A stretch of DNA of 64,000 nt from Clostridia bacterium (lineage in GTDB: Bacteria; Bacillota; Clostridia; Oscillospirales; CAG-272), in NCBI GenBank assembly GCA_017937845.1, contig JAGBCV010000065.1, forward strand, positions 18,900 through 82,899, in the 5' to 3' direction. The notes under the pieces were generated by a model that ran no database searches, was not told the origin of the DNA, and worked only from the letters and a program-made list of their open reading frames with translations. Position 1 is the stretch's first letter. The number at the start of each line of letters is the position of its first letter. Below are positions 33,507-42,069 of the stretch, in pieces. The translations under genes and the position numbers were made by a program.

Positions 33507-34228
33507 TTTTTGGTTCCTCCTACAATGGTACCGATTTTTTCACCGTTTACGGCTCTGATGATATTTTCTGGTTCGTCAAGACCGAAAAGAAGAATCGGAA
33601 TGTGATTTTCCATACTGAACGAGGTTGCTGTGAAGTCAAGCACACGCAAGCCGTCGCGCAAAATATCGATGTATTCGATGCTGTCGATCTTCTTTGCATC
33701 GGGATCGAGCTTGGGGTCGGCGGTATAAACGCCGTCAACGTTCTTCGCAAGAAGAACGATATCTGCACAAATTTCAGCCGCTCTGAGAACTGCCGCTGTA
33801 TCTGTCGAGAAGAAGGGACTGCCGATACCGCAACCGAAGATAACGACACGACCTTTTTCAAGGTGGGAGATCGCCTTGTTGCGAATATAAGGTTCTGCAC
33901 ATTCTTTCATTTCGATTGCCGTCATAACGCGGGTCTGAAGTCCGATTCTTTCAAACGTATCCTGCAAAGCAAGACAGTTGATGACCGTTGCCAGCATACC
34001 CATATGGTCAGCGCGGGTTCTGTCCATATTGACGCCCTGTCTGCCGCGCCAAATGTTGCCTGCGCCGACAACGATGCTCACCTGTGTACCCATATCTACG
34101 CAGGTCTTGATGACGGAGCCGATCTTTTCAAGAAAGTCATAGTTCAAGATACCGTCCTTGCCTGCGGAAAGCGCTTCACCGGAAAGCTTAACAAGAATGC
34201 GTTTGTATTGCGGTTTTACTTCTGCCAT
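33503..34228 (-). CDS. pyrH: UMP kinase
   Basis: 241 residues, amino-acid-kinase fold. The ATP-binding start is [22 protein letters not shown], then [17 protein letters not shown] and the late [15 protein letters not shown]. It phosphorylates UMP to UDP and is hexameric and regulated by UTP/GTP in bacteria. The start is the ATG at 34228 behind GGAGG; an in-frame ATG four codons earlier lies in front of that site. It heads the frr pair, which ends at the terminator at 32.9 kb. Confidence 0.97.
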   Translation of the reverse strand: MAEVKPQYKRILVKLSGEALSAGKDGILNYDFLEKIGSVIKTCVDMGTQVSIVVGAGNIWRGRQGVNMDRTRADHMGMLATVINCLALQDTFERIGLQTRVMTAIEMKECAEPYIRNKAISHLEKGRVVIFGCGIGSPFFSTDTAAVLRAAEICADIVLLAKNVDGVYTADPKLDPDAKKIDSIEYIDILRDGLRVLDFTATSFSMENHIPILLFGLDEPENIIRAVNGEKIGTIVGGTKK

Positions 34229-34337
34229 AATATCCTCCATAGGTCCTTATTATTTTACACTTATTATATTACCTTAAAAAGCGGAATTTGTAAATATATT
34301 TTCAAAAATTTGGTGATGTTTTTTCTGAAAAAAGTGC

Positions 34338-35069
34338 TCATTTTTCCCGGCAAAGGAGAATTTTTTCCAGTTCCCGTACCGAGTCTGCAAAATATGCGAC
34401 TCCTTTTCCGTAAAAAACACCTTCCTTAAGCGTACCTTTCTCGTCCCAAGCGAGATTTGTCAGACCCCACGTATCGAGAAGCACGTCCATATCCCGAAAT
34501 CCCCACGTCACGGAAACGCAGTCCATTTCCGCGTTTTTCGCAGTTTCGATATCTACCTCGGAATCTCCGATATAAACGGCATCCTCCTTTGCAATATGCA
34601 AGCGCCGAAGGACCTCGTGGACGGAATCGGGAGCGGGCTTTTTGCGTATGCCCTCTCTGTCACCAATGCAAAGAGTGATGCGATCTCCAAAATATTTTTT
34701 GCATAGAACGGAAACTGCGCTGTCGATTTTATTGGAAACGACGGCGATCGTCTTTCCCTCTGCCAAAAGCGCATCAAGAAGCGCCGTTATGCCCTCGTAA
34801 GGCGCGGTCGTATCCTCACAATGCTCGGCATAGTGCGCTTTGAATATCTTAAGCGTTTCACTTATCGCTTCGGGAGCAGTTCCAAGCGGAACTGCTCGTT
34901 CAATCAGCTTTGCCACGCCGTTTCCAACGAAATTCCGTACCTCCGCAAGCGTGCGTGTCGGAAATCCCATGCAGGAGAGCGCATAATTGGTACTGTTGGC
35001 AAGATCTTGGAGTGTATTGAGAAGTGTGCCGTCAAGATCAAAAATAATCGCTTGATAGAATTTGCTCAT
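34338..35069 (-). CDS. HAD-family hydrolase, phosphoglycolate phosphatase-like
   Basis: 243 residues. HAD motif I is AIIFDLDGTLLNT at the start, motif II VVSNK, motif III the RKKPAPD lysine, and motif IV VYIGDSEVDIETA. The cap-domain size and sequence resemble Gph. It should remove phosphate from a small phosphorylated metabolite; phosphoglycolate is only the nearest guess. The ATG at 35069 is eight bases from GGGAG and two bases from the preceding cysE-type stop, so the two genes are cotranscribed. Confidence 0.88.
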   Translation of the reverse strand: MSKFYQAIIFDLDGTLLNTLQDLANSTNYALSCMGFPTRTLAEVRNFVGNGVAKLIERAVPLGTAPEAISETLKIFKAHYAEHCEDTTAPYEGITALLDALLAEGKTIAVVSNKIDSAVSVLCKKYFGDRITLCIGDREGIRKKPAPDSVHEVLRRLHIAKEDAVYIGDSEVDIETAKNAEMDCVSVTWGFRDMDVLLDTWGLTNLAWDEKGTLKEGVFYGKGVAYFADSVRELEKILLCREK

Positions 35070-35071
35070 AT

Positions 35072-35980
35072 TTAGATCTCCCATTTTTCCGTCGGATTTT
35101 TGGGGCTCTTAAAAATCATTTCAGGGGTTTTTACAATAATTTTTGTATGGTCGGGAACAGATTTTGTGATAAATGCGTTACCGCCGATGATAACACCCTT
35201 GCCAATCACAGTTTCGCCACCGAGAACAGTCGAATTGGCATAGATGGTTACGTTATCTCCAATCGTGGGATGACGCTTGACACCCGCAAGATCCTGTCCG
35301 CTTCTGGTGGAAAGCGCGCCGAGCGTAACGCCCTGATAAAGCTTCACGTAATTACCGATGACGGTCGTTTCACCGATAACGACACCCGTACCATGGTCGA
35401 TGAAGAAATACTCTCCGATCACAGCGCCGGCATTGATATCGATACCCGTTTTGCTATGCGCGTATTCCGTCATGATGCGCGGGATCATCGGGATATTCTG
35501 CTCATACAGGATATGCGCGATGCGGTATACGAAAATAGCGAGAAGTCCGGGATAAGAAACGATGATCTCCGCCTTGCTCTTTGCGGCAGGGTCGCCGTTG
35601 AAGCCTGCTTCTACGTCGCAAAGAAGCAATCTGCGGATTTCGGGAACGGCGGAAATGAGCGCCGCAGACGCTTTTTCTGCCGTCGCTTCGGCATCCGCTT
35701 CACTTTCTTTATCCATACGAAGCGCAATCGCGATCTGCTCCTTTAGGCTTTGATAGATTTGCGTCAGCAGATGTCCTGCATAATATTCTGCTGTTTCGGC
35801 AGATAAGACTTCCCCGCCGAAATAACCGGGGAAAATCACTCTTTTCATTTTGCTCAAGATTTCGATGATGGCATCTCTGCTCGGGAGCTTGCAGGTCTCC
35901 GTCGGCATTGCCACGACGTTTTTGTTGTAGTCCTTCGCAAGCAGACTTGCCGAGGATTGTATCATGGTATCTATATTCAT
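35072..35980 (-). CDS. Serine O-acetyltransferase, EpsC type
   Basis: 302 residues. An alpha-helical N-terminus of ~175 residues precedes the left-handed beta-helix of hexapeptide repeats (IDINAGAVIGEYFFIDHGTGVVIGE, VTLGALS, HPTIGDNVTIYANSTVLGG, VIGGNAFITKSVP). The catalytic His-Asp pattern of SATases is in the FIDHGTGVVIG segment. It acetylates serine for cysteine synthesis. This long-N-terminus form is often called EpsC-like. A good promoter lies at 36015-36043. Confidence 0.92.
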   Translation of the reverse strand: MNIDTMIQSSASLLAKDYNKNVVAMPTETCKLPSRDAIIEILSKMKRVIFPGYFGGEVLSAETAEYYAGHLLTQIYQSLKEQIAIALRMDKESEADAEATAEKASAALISAVPEIRRLLLCDVEAGFNGDPAAKSKAEIIVSYPGLLAIFVYRIAHILYEQNIPMIPRIMTEYAHSKTGIDINAGAVIGEYFFIDHGTGVVIGETTVIGNYVKLYQGVTLGALSTRSGQDLAGVKRHPTIGDNVTIYANSTVLGGETVIGKGVIIGGNAFITKSVPDHTKIIVKTPEMIFKSPKNPTEKWEI

Positions 35981-36014
35981 ATAGTATGACCTCTTTCAAA
36001 AATAATCTGTTAAT

Positions 36015-36043
36015 ATGATATCACAACGTTGCGCTTTTGTCTA
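36015..36043 (-). promoter_or_regulatory. Promoter of the serine acetyltransferase gene
   Basis: Minus strand TAGACA, 17 bases, TATCAT, about 35 bases before the ATG. Confidence 0.6.
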
Positions 36044-36125
36044 TCTTTTTTCGAGAAAAATTTTGCAATTCGGAGAAAGAGCGCAAGCGGATCGTTCGGT
36101 CGATTCAAGCGAACGCCGACTGGGT

Positions 36126-36157
36126 AAAGAAAGAGCGTCGGGAAAGCCCCAACGCTC
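36126..36157 (-). terminator. Intrinsic terminator after rpe
   Basis: GAGCGTTGGGG and CCCGACGCTC pair on the minus strand and are followed by TTTCTTT. Confidence 0.8.
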
Positions 36158-36173
36158 AAAATGCCGATATGTA

Positions 36174-36842
36174 TTATTCTGTAAATGCCGCTTCTGCCGC
36201 TGCACGGATATCCGCAATGGCTTTCTTGGTATCCTTTGCTTTGAATACCGCAGAGCCTGCCACGAATACGTTCGCGCCTGCTTCTGCCGCGATCGCCGCC
36301 GTTTCGGCATTGATACCGCCGTCAACCTGAATATCGATATGATATCCCGCTTCTTTTATCATAGCGCGGAGCATACGAACGTCTTCCATCGTATCTTCCA
36401 TGAATTTCTGTCCGCCAAAGCCCGGTTCCACAGTCATGACCAAGATCATATCCAAATACGGAAGCAGAGGGTCGAGGACGAACGCAGGGGTCATGGGTTT
36501 GATGGAGATCGCAGCCTTCTTTTCCGCTTCACGAATCATTTTGAGTACTTCGCGCTGATTTTCACAGCTCTCATAATGGATCGTGATGATATCTGCGCCT
36601 GCTTTGACAAAGGTATCGATATATCTGTCCGGGTTATCTATCATCAAATGCACGTCAAAGCAAAGCTTTGATTGTTCGCGGATAGATTTTATCACATCGG
36701 GACCAAAGGATATATTGGGCACAAAACTTCCGTCCATAACGTCAAGATGGAGCATATCTGCACCTGCTTCTTCCACCTTTTTTACTTCTTCGCCGAGTTT
36801 TGAAAAATCACAAGCCAGAACCGAAGGAGAAATTTTAATCAC
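36174..36842 (-). CDS. rpe: Ribulose-phosphate 3-epimerase
   Basis: 222 residues, TIM barrel. KISPSVLACDFSKLGEEV at the start, HLDVMDGSFVPNISFGP, DVHLMIDNP, VMTVEPGFGGQKF and IQVDGGIN carry the metal-binding His/Asp residues of the family. It interconverts ribulose-5-P and xylulose-5-P in the pentose phosphate pathway. The frame could be extended ten codons, but GGGAGG lies within that extension and directs initiation at the GTG at 36842. It is monocistronic with a terminator behind it. Confidence 0.96.
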   Translation of the reverse strand: MIKISPSVLACDFSKLGEEVKKVEEAGADMLHLDVMDGSFVPNISFGPDVIKSIREQSKLCFDVHLMIDNPDRYIDTFVKAGADIITIHYESCENQREVLKMIREAEKKAAISIKPMTPAFVLDPLLPYLDMILVMTVEPGFGGQKFMEDTMEDVRMLRAMIKEAGYHIDIQVDGGINAETAAIAAEAGANVFVAGSAVFKAKDTKKAIADIRAAAEAAFTE

Positions 36843-37187
36843 AGTAACCTCCCGATCGCATAGAGCAATCAAAAAAATTTGAAATCTGATATTTCGGACA
36901 AAATACGAAAAGCCGTCCGCTTTCTCTTGTCAAAGCCGACAAAACCAAGGATTCTCAAGGAGAAGCCAACGCCAAGCAGATCGCGCTTGGGTGTCGGAAC
37001 GATGAAAACGACATATGCTGATATTGACGTTTCGAGAAGAAGCGCAAGGAAGAGCATCAAACCATCAAGACGTGAACAGACAGCCCTTGACGGTTCTTCT
37101 CTTTTCCATAAAATAGGCTCGTTCCGATTGGGCGAGCCTATGATTGTGTCCGATATATTCTTATTATATCCTAAAATTTACGATTTG
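36843..37187. other. 345-bp intergenic stretch without a supported gene
   Basis: It contains the terminator of the histidine kinase gene (37106-37141) and, presumably, the rpe promoter, though no good -35/-10 pair with 16-18 spacing is visible. A 63-codon frame on the minus strand has no convincing ribosome site. No known RNA motif was recognised. Confidence 0.5.
37106..37141 (-). terminator. Terminator after the histidine kinase gene
   Basis: ATAGGCTCG and CGAGCCTAT pair around an 11-base loop; a short TTTTA follows on the minus strand. Confidence 0.7.
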
Positions 37188-38672
37188 TCAAGAGTCTGGC
37201 AAATTCCGTCTGAAACTATGCTTATCTTCTTTGAATTTTGTCAACGTAATCGTAAATTCACAGTCCTTGCCTTGACGGCTGGCAACAGAAATCGTTTCTT
37301 CCAAGTTATCCATGATCGTTTTACAGATATACAAGCCGAGCCCAACGCCCGTTTTGTCGAGACCGCGGCTCTTATCGCTCTTATAAAAGCGGTCAAATAC
37401 GTGAGGAAGATCCTCTTCTGCAATGCCTGCGCCTTCATTGTATACCTTCACCGTGACGTGAGTTTGCGCTTCCGTGATGCAAATACGATATTTGCCACCC
37501 TCTTTTGAAAACTTCACGGCGTTGTCGCACAAATTATAAAGCACTTGATTGATGGCATCCTTGTCGGAATAGACCATCAATCGGTCATCCGGCGCTTCAA
37601 ATTCCACGTCCAAGCGTTTGGCATCGATTTTGGCTTCAAAGGAAAGCAAAATGATACGCGCCATTTCGCAGATATCGAATGGCGTTTTTTCAAATTTGCG
37701 GTTTCCTGCCTCCATGCGGGAAATATCCAACAAAGAAGACACCAAACGGGAAAGGCGCTTTACCTCCTGTCCAATGATCTCAAGATAATACGGGTGCTTT
37801 TCGGGCGGTATCGCGCCCTCCAAAATACCATCGATGAAGCCCGAAATGGACGTCATCGGGGTACGCAGGTCATGCGACACGTTGGCGAGAAAGGAGCTTC
37901 TCGTATATTCATAATTGGCGAGAGAATCCGCCATGGAATTGAACGCGGTAGCAAGCTCGGCGATCTCATCCTCACCGACGACGGGAACCTTGACATCAAA
38001 TTGTCCCTTGGCGAATTTTTTCGTTGCGTAATTCATCTGCTTGATGGGAGAGACGATGCGCTCCGTAATGAAATACACAGCAACGAAGCTGGCGATCATG
38101 ACCCAAAGACTGGCGAGCACGATGGTGCGTACGGTGCTGATCGTTAAGGAATTGAGCGTTCCCGCGCTGTAACACACGATGAGCGCGCCCGCGTATTCAC
38201 CGCCGTATTCATACTGAAAGGGCGTGACCAAAACGCCGTACTTCTTATCGAGCATACCGCCCATATCGGTATAGAGCTTGCTTCCCTCCTCCGCCGTCAG
38301 ACGCTTTAAGACGGTCTCGTCCTTGATGTCGCCCGTGTAGGCATCGTTTGTGGAAATCAAGATGCGTCCGCTTGGCGTAGTGATAAGGATCGTCATCTTT
38401 TCCGCGTTTTTGGAGAGGATATCGATCATATTGGAGATATCGTTGTTTTTGAACGCAACGAACTGCTCAAACGTAGTCGGGATCATAAACGATGAAAATT
38501 CCGATACAAGATATTCCGTGATGTACGTTGCCGTATTTTCGGCAATGGATATCTTCTGCATATTTTCAGAGCGAATCGTCATGGAGCTGATGATGAGCGT
38601 CAGCACGAAAAAGCTGATGAAAATAATCAGCAGAAAAGTGGAGATATATTTTGTAAAAATACTCTTTTTCAC
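37188..38672 (-). CDS. Sensor histidine kinase (HAMP/HisKA)
   Basis: 494 residues. Transmembrane helix 1 lies at ~9-31; an extracytoplasmic sensor of ~150 residues (ITTPSGRILISTNDAYTG suggests a PAS/Cache-like fold); helix 2 at ~183-203; HAMP; HisKA with phosphorylated His267 in ANVSHDLRTPMTSISGF; then the ATPase domain with N-box NLCDNAVKFS and G-boxes EGAGIAEED and GVGLGLYICK. The large extracytoplasmic domain distinguishes it from intramembrane-sensing BceS-type kinases. It follows its response regulator by 27 bases and ends at a terminator. The signal is unknown. Confidence 0.93.
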   Translation of the reverse strand: MKKSIFTKYISTFLLIIFISFFVLTLIISSMTIRSENMQKISIAENTATYITEYLVSEFSSFMIPTTFEQFVAFKNNDISNMIDILSKNAEKMTILITTPSGRILISTNDAYTGDIKDETVLKRLTAEEGSKLYTDMGGMLDKKYGVLVTPFQYEYGGEYAGALIVCYSAGTLNSLTISTVRTIVLASLWVMIASFVAVYFITERIVSPIKQMNYATKKFAKGQFDVKVPVVGEDEIAELATAFNSMADSLANYEYTRSSFLANVSHDLRTPMTSISGFIDGILEGAIPPEKHPYYLEIIGQEVKRLSRLVSSLLDISRMEAGNRKFEKTPFDICEMARIILLSFEAKIDAKRLDVEFEAPDDRLMVYSDKDAINQVLYNLCDNAVKFSKEGGKYRICITEAQTHVTVKVYNEGAGIAEEDLPHVFDRFYKSDKSRGLDKTGVGLGLYICKTIMDNLEETISVASRQGKDCEFTITLTKFKEDKHSFRRNLPDS

Positions 38673-38699
38673 AGCGATTTCCTCGTAGAATCGCCCGTA

Positions 38700-39404
38700 T
38701 TACGCGATTACTTCAAATTTATATCCGACACCCCATACGGTCTTGAGATTCCATTTGTCGCTGACACCCTCCAATTTTTCGCGCAGACGCTTGATGTGAA
38801 CGTCAACGGTTCGGGAATCTCCGAGATAATCATAACCCCAGACCTTATCGAGAAGCTGATCTCTCGTGAAAACGTGGTTGTAATTGGCGGCAAGGAAATA
38901 CAAAAGCTCCAATTCCTTCGGAGGAATGTCCAAGACCTTGCCGTTTACCTTGACCTCGTATTTTTGTCTGGAAATTTCAATGTTTTCAAATTTGACACAT
39001 TCGTCGTCGCCGTGAATGTCGTTTGTCTGACAGCGGCGGAGAACCGCTTTGATCCTTGCGGAAAGCTCCTTCATATCGACGGGCTTTGCCAAAAAGTCGT
39101 CCGCGCCAAGCTCCAAGCCAAGGACCTTATCAAAAACCTCGCCCTTTGCGGTGAGCATAATGATGGGCTTCGAGGAAATCTCTCGAATCTCACGGCAGAC
39201 CTGCCAGCCGTCCTTTCCCGGCATCATGATATCCAAAAGCACCAAGTCGGGGTCAATGGATTTGAACATGGCAACACCGTCCGTTCCGTTATACGCATTG
39301 CGAATCTCGTGGCCTTCCTTTTCCAAATACAGTCTGAGCGCTTCGCTGATATGAGGATCGTCGTCAATAATCAAAATTTTGATATTCATCATACTATTCA
39401 TCAT
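38700..39404 (-). CDS. Response regulator, OmpR/PhoB type
   Basis: Up to 234 residues. Receiver domain with acidic pocket IIDDDP, phosphorylated aspartate in LVLLDIMMPGKDG and LTAKGE; winged-helix output domain (VNGKVLDIPPKELELLYFLA, SRTVDVHIKRLREKLE, TVWGVGYKFE). The start region reads M-M-N-S-M-M, and the GAAAGG site lies too close to the first two ATGs, so initiation at the third (39392) is possible. It forms an operon with the kinase gene downstream and has its own consensus-like promoter. Confidence 0.94.
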   Translation of the reverse strand: MMNSMMNIKILIIDDDPHISEALRLYLEKEGHEIRNAYNGTDGVAMFKSIDPDLVLLDIMMPGKDGWQVCREIREISSKPIIMLTAKGEVFDKVLGLELGADDFLAKPVDMKELSARIKAVLRRCQTNDIHGDDECVKFENIEISRQKYEVKVNGKVLDIPPKELELLYFLAANYNHVFTRDQLLDKVWGYDYLGDSRTVDVHIKRLREKLEGVSDKWNLKTVWGVGYKFEVIA

Positions 39405-39454
39405 CCTTTCGATTGTAATATCCGTTGTTGTGCGGAGCTTTTATTTTATATCAT

Positions 39455-39483
39455 ATTATAGCATATTCCAAAAGTATTGTAAA
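39455..39483 (-). promoter_or_regulatory. Promoter of the two-component operon
   Basis: Minus strand TTTACA, 17 bases, TATAAT. Upstream (39488-39545) the DNA has several TGTTCA/TGAACA half-sites, including GAACAAA-7-TTTGTTC. Confidence 0.7.
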
Positions 39484-39545
39484 GGAAAATATGAACAAAT
39501 TTGCAGTTTGTTCAATGATTTTTATAAATCTGTTCAAAAATTTGC

Positions 39546-39575
39546 AAAATAAGACCTCCCCAATATGAGGAGGTC
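39546..39575 (-). terminator. Terminator of the sigma/ABC operon
   Basis: GACCTCC and GGAGGTC pair with a nine-base loop; the minus strand continues TTATTTT. Confidence 0.8.
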
Positions 39576-39584
39576 AAGCAGTGT

Positions 39585-40256
39585 TTATCCTTTGGTCAGC
39601 AGAATACCATCGTCCATTTTCAGTACGATATCGGCTCTTTCCGCAACCTCGGCAGCATGCGTGATGATGATGACGCATTTTCCGTATTGATGCGCCAGAT
39701 CCACCAAAATCTTGACGACGTTCATGCTGTTCTCGTTGTCAAGGTTTCCCGTCGGTTCATCCGCAAGGATGATATCGGGGTCGGTAGCGATCGCGCGGGC
39801 AACCGCGATCCTCTGCTGCTCTCCGCCCGAAAACTGTGTACTGCGCTTCTTGAATTGTTCCTTTTTGATGCCAACGAGCGTCAGCATCTCCTCGGCGCGC
39901 TTGCGCTTATTGCCTCTATATTTCGCAAGCTCCAAGGAAAGCTCCACGTTTTCAACGGCGGTAAGCTGCGGAAGAAGATAATAGCTTTGGAAGATCATAC
40001 CGATATGCTCACGGCGGAATCGGTCGCGGTCGAACGATCTCAGATCCTCGCTTTGATAGAAGATATCACCTTGCTTCGGTACGTCGAGCCCTGCCATCAA
40101 GGACATGAGCGTGGATTTCCCGCTCCCCGAACGACCGACGATGGCATATACGACTCCCTTTTCAAAGGTCGCCGTTGCTTCCTTGAGCGCGTGGACTGCG
40201 CCCGCCTTTGTTTTATAATCATACGATAAACCACGAAGCTCTAAAATTGACATCAT
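39585..40256 (-). CDS. ABC transporter ATPase, MacB/LolD type
   Basis: 223 residues. Walker A GRSGSGKSTL, Q-loop MIFQSYYLLPQLTAVENVELSLELA (characteristic of the LolD/MacB/FtsE group), signature FSGGEQQRIAVARA, Walker B ILADEPTGNLD, and H-loop ITHAAE. It should power the two FtsX-type permeases encoded directly upstream. The ATG overlaps the permease stop by four bases. It is the last gene before a terminator. Confidence 0.94.
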   Translation of the reverse strand: MMSILELRGLSYDYKTKAGAVHALKEATATFEKGVVYAIVGRSGSGKSTLMSLMAGLDVPKQGDIFYQSEDLRSFDRDRFRREHIGMIFQSYYLLPQLTAVENVELSLELAKYRGNKRKRAEEMLTLVGIKKEQFKKRSTQFSGGEQQRIAVARAIATDPDIILADEPTGNLDNENSMNVVKILVDLAHQYGKCVIIITHAAEVAERADIVLKMDDGILLTKG

Positions 40257-42058
40257 TCTGCCTCCTTCAAATTGATTTCATGAATACGCTTGAAGCATTC
40301 CTCCTCTTCGGTTACGGAGAGATGGGAATACAATTTGTGATAATTTTCAAGGCTGACCAAAATATCGTTTCCCGAACAATATTCGTTATCCTTATAAGTG
40401 CCGACGATCTCATATCTTGACATAGCCGGCGGACGTTTATTCGGCGCAAGAACGGCATTCATCCCGGTGTTATTGATCTGCACATACTCATTTCGATTTC
40501 GTGAGCTTAAATAGATCGCTTCCTCATTTGCATACGGAGAATTTTCGCTGACATAGAGTCCGACGATCTCATACGGATATTCACGAATCGTATTCAACTC
40601 AAAAAGCGAAAGATCGCTGACACCGATAACGTCAAATGCCAAAAGTTCTCTTTCATAAAAAATGTAATCATACATTTTTTGTTCCTCTTCCGAAAGTACC
40701 TTGCCGTATTTCATGTAGATATCCGCTTCGGAGTCAGTCATCATGATATATAACGTATGGCGAGAAACACCGATCTCATTTTCCTTGAGCGTATAAAGCT
40801 CATTCATCTCCACGTCCGTCGTTAAAATACGGTATCCTTTGCTTGAAAAATCCATTTTAATATTTTTTTCAAGCGGCATGGTGATCTCAAAATCTTCCGT
40901 CGATTGCATATTTTGAATTTTTTCGGAGGCATTGGCGCGGGCAAGAACCGTATCGTTTACCGTTTGGCAAATACCGTCTGCCGCAGTTCTTCCGCCGAAA
41001 AAGCCGAGGATAACGGAGAATATCACGATAACGCAAAGCTCGGTCGCTATCATCAGGTTTACCTTTATCTTTTTCATGCCGAGAGAAGTAAGCAGATTTT
41101 GCTCGTCCTTTCGGGACTTCCAAAGATAAACGGTAACAAAAACGATAAGTCCGATACCGATAAACAAAACGAGCATAAAGACGAGAAATGCGATCGTGTG
41201 GATATTATCCAGCGCGGAAGCAAGCACGTCATAAGTACTGTTATTGAACACGATATTGGTCTTCTTGAAATCGATTCCATTTTCATTTGCGTGGGCTACG
41301 AAATCATCAAAAGCATCACGCGAGCTTAAAACGAAATCCGCGCGTTCGACGGTGGGGATCTCCATTCGGCTTAAAAACGATCCATAGTCGACCTCGGCAA
41401 CGGCAAGCGGAATGTACGCGGGATAGGAGCGGATATCGGTAACATTTTCTCTGCTTTCATAGATACCGACGACGGTGCAAGGCAGATACATATTCTCCGT
41501 AGAGCGGTGATATCGACGGTTGACGGTATCGCCCACATGGATATCGTACCGATCGGCAAGCCACCAAGGAATGACGATCTCGGAGATAAGACCGTTATAG
41601 CCTTCCTTGGTAAGACCCGTTCCCTCTCGTATGGTACATTCTCCCGAAAAGAAAGGATAGGTCAGCGCCAAATTTTCGACCGCCAAAAGATTACAGCCAA
41701 ATTCATCGACCCATACGTCCTTTTTCTCACCCTTGATTTCAATGCTCGGCATTCTGAGCATGGCATCTCCCGAAGGGATCATACCTTCCGCTTCCGACAT
41801 ACTGACGTTGAACGCCTTTACCGATTCGTGATCCAAGCATTTGAAGATCTCGGAAAGAGGTATCTCTGTATTTTCGCGCTTGACGAGAGAAGCGACAAAG
41901 ATATAATTTTCATGTAAGCCTTCTTTGGCTTTTGCCGTTGCGCTCCAAACGAACAGAGAAGCGGTGATGGATACGATGATGAAAAATACCATGAATCCAT
42001 AAAGCAGCGTTCGCCATGGCAAACGGCGCAAATTACGAAATGCGTATTTGATAATCAC
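40253..42058 (-). CDS. FtsX-like permease (MacB-type), 601 residues
   Basis: GTG start seven bases after AGGAGG. One membrane helix at ~18-38, a ~230-residue extracytoplasmic MacB-like domain, and a cluster of helices around 290-370 (TIAFLVFMLVLFIGIGLIVFV; DEQNLLTSLGMKKIKVNLMIATELC is the FtsX coupling region). A second extracytoplasmic region fills the remainder. A full FtsX domain would have two further C-terminal helices; they are not evident, so the permease looks incomplete and may need its 494-residue partner. Such proteins work in mechanotransmission or export rather than classic transport. Confidence 0.82.
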   Translation of the reverse strand: MIIKYAFRNLRRLPWRTLLYGFMVFFIIVSITASLFVWSATAKAKEGLHENYIFVASLVKRENTEIPLSEIFKCLDHESVKAFNVSMSEAEGMIPSGDAMLRMPSIEIKGEKKDVWVDEFGCNLLAVENLALTYPFFSGECTIREGTGLTKEGYNGLISEIVIPWWLADRYDIHVGDTVNRRYHRSTENMYLPCTVVGIYESRENVTDIRSYPAYIPLAVAEVDYGSFLSRMEIPTVERADFVLSSRDAFDDFVAHANENGIDFKKTNIVFNNSTYDVLASALDNIHTIAFLVFMLVLFIGIGLIVFVTVYLWKSRKDEQNLLTSLGMKKIKVNLMIATELCVIVIFSVILGFFGGRTAADGICQTVNDTVLARANASEKIQNMQSTEDFEITMPLEKNIKMDFSSKGYRILTTDVEMNELYTLKENEIGVSRHTLYIMMTDSEADIYMKYGKVLSEEEQKMYDYIFYERELLAFDVIGVSDLSLFELNTIREYPYEIVGLYVSENSPYANEEAIYLSSRNRNEYVQINNTGMNAVLAPNKRPPAMSRYEIVGTYKDNEYCSGNDILVSLENYHKLYSHLSVTEEEECFKRIHEINLKEAE

Positions 42059-42069
42059 AAAAATTCCTC

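Noticed and set aside
36869..37060. 63-codon minus-strand frame in the spacer before rpe
   Set aside because: No ribosome site, no recognisable domain, and it overlaps the rpe leader.
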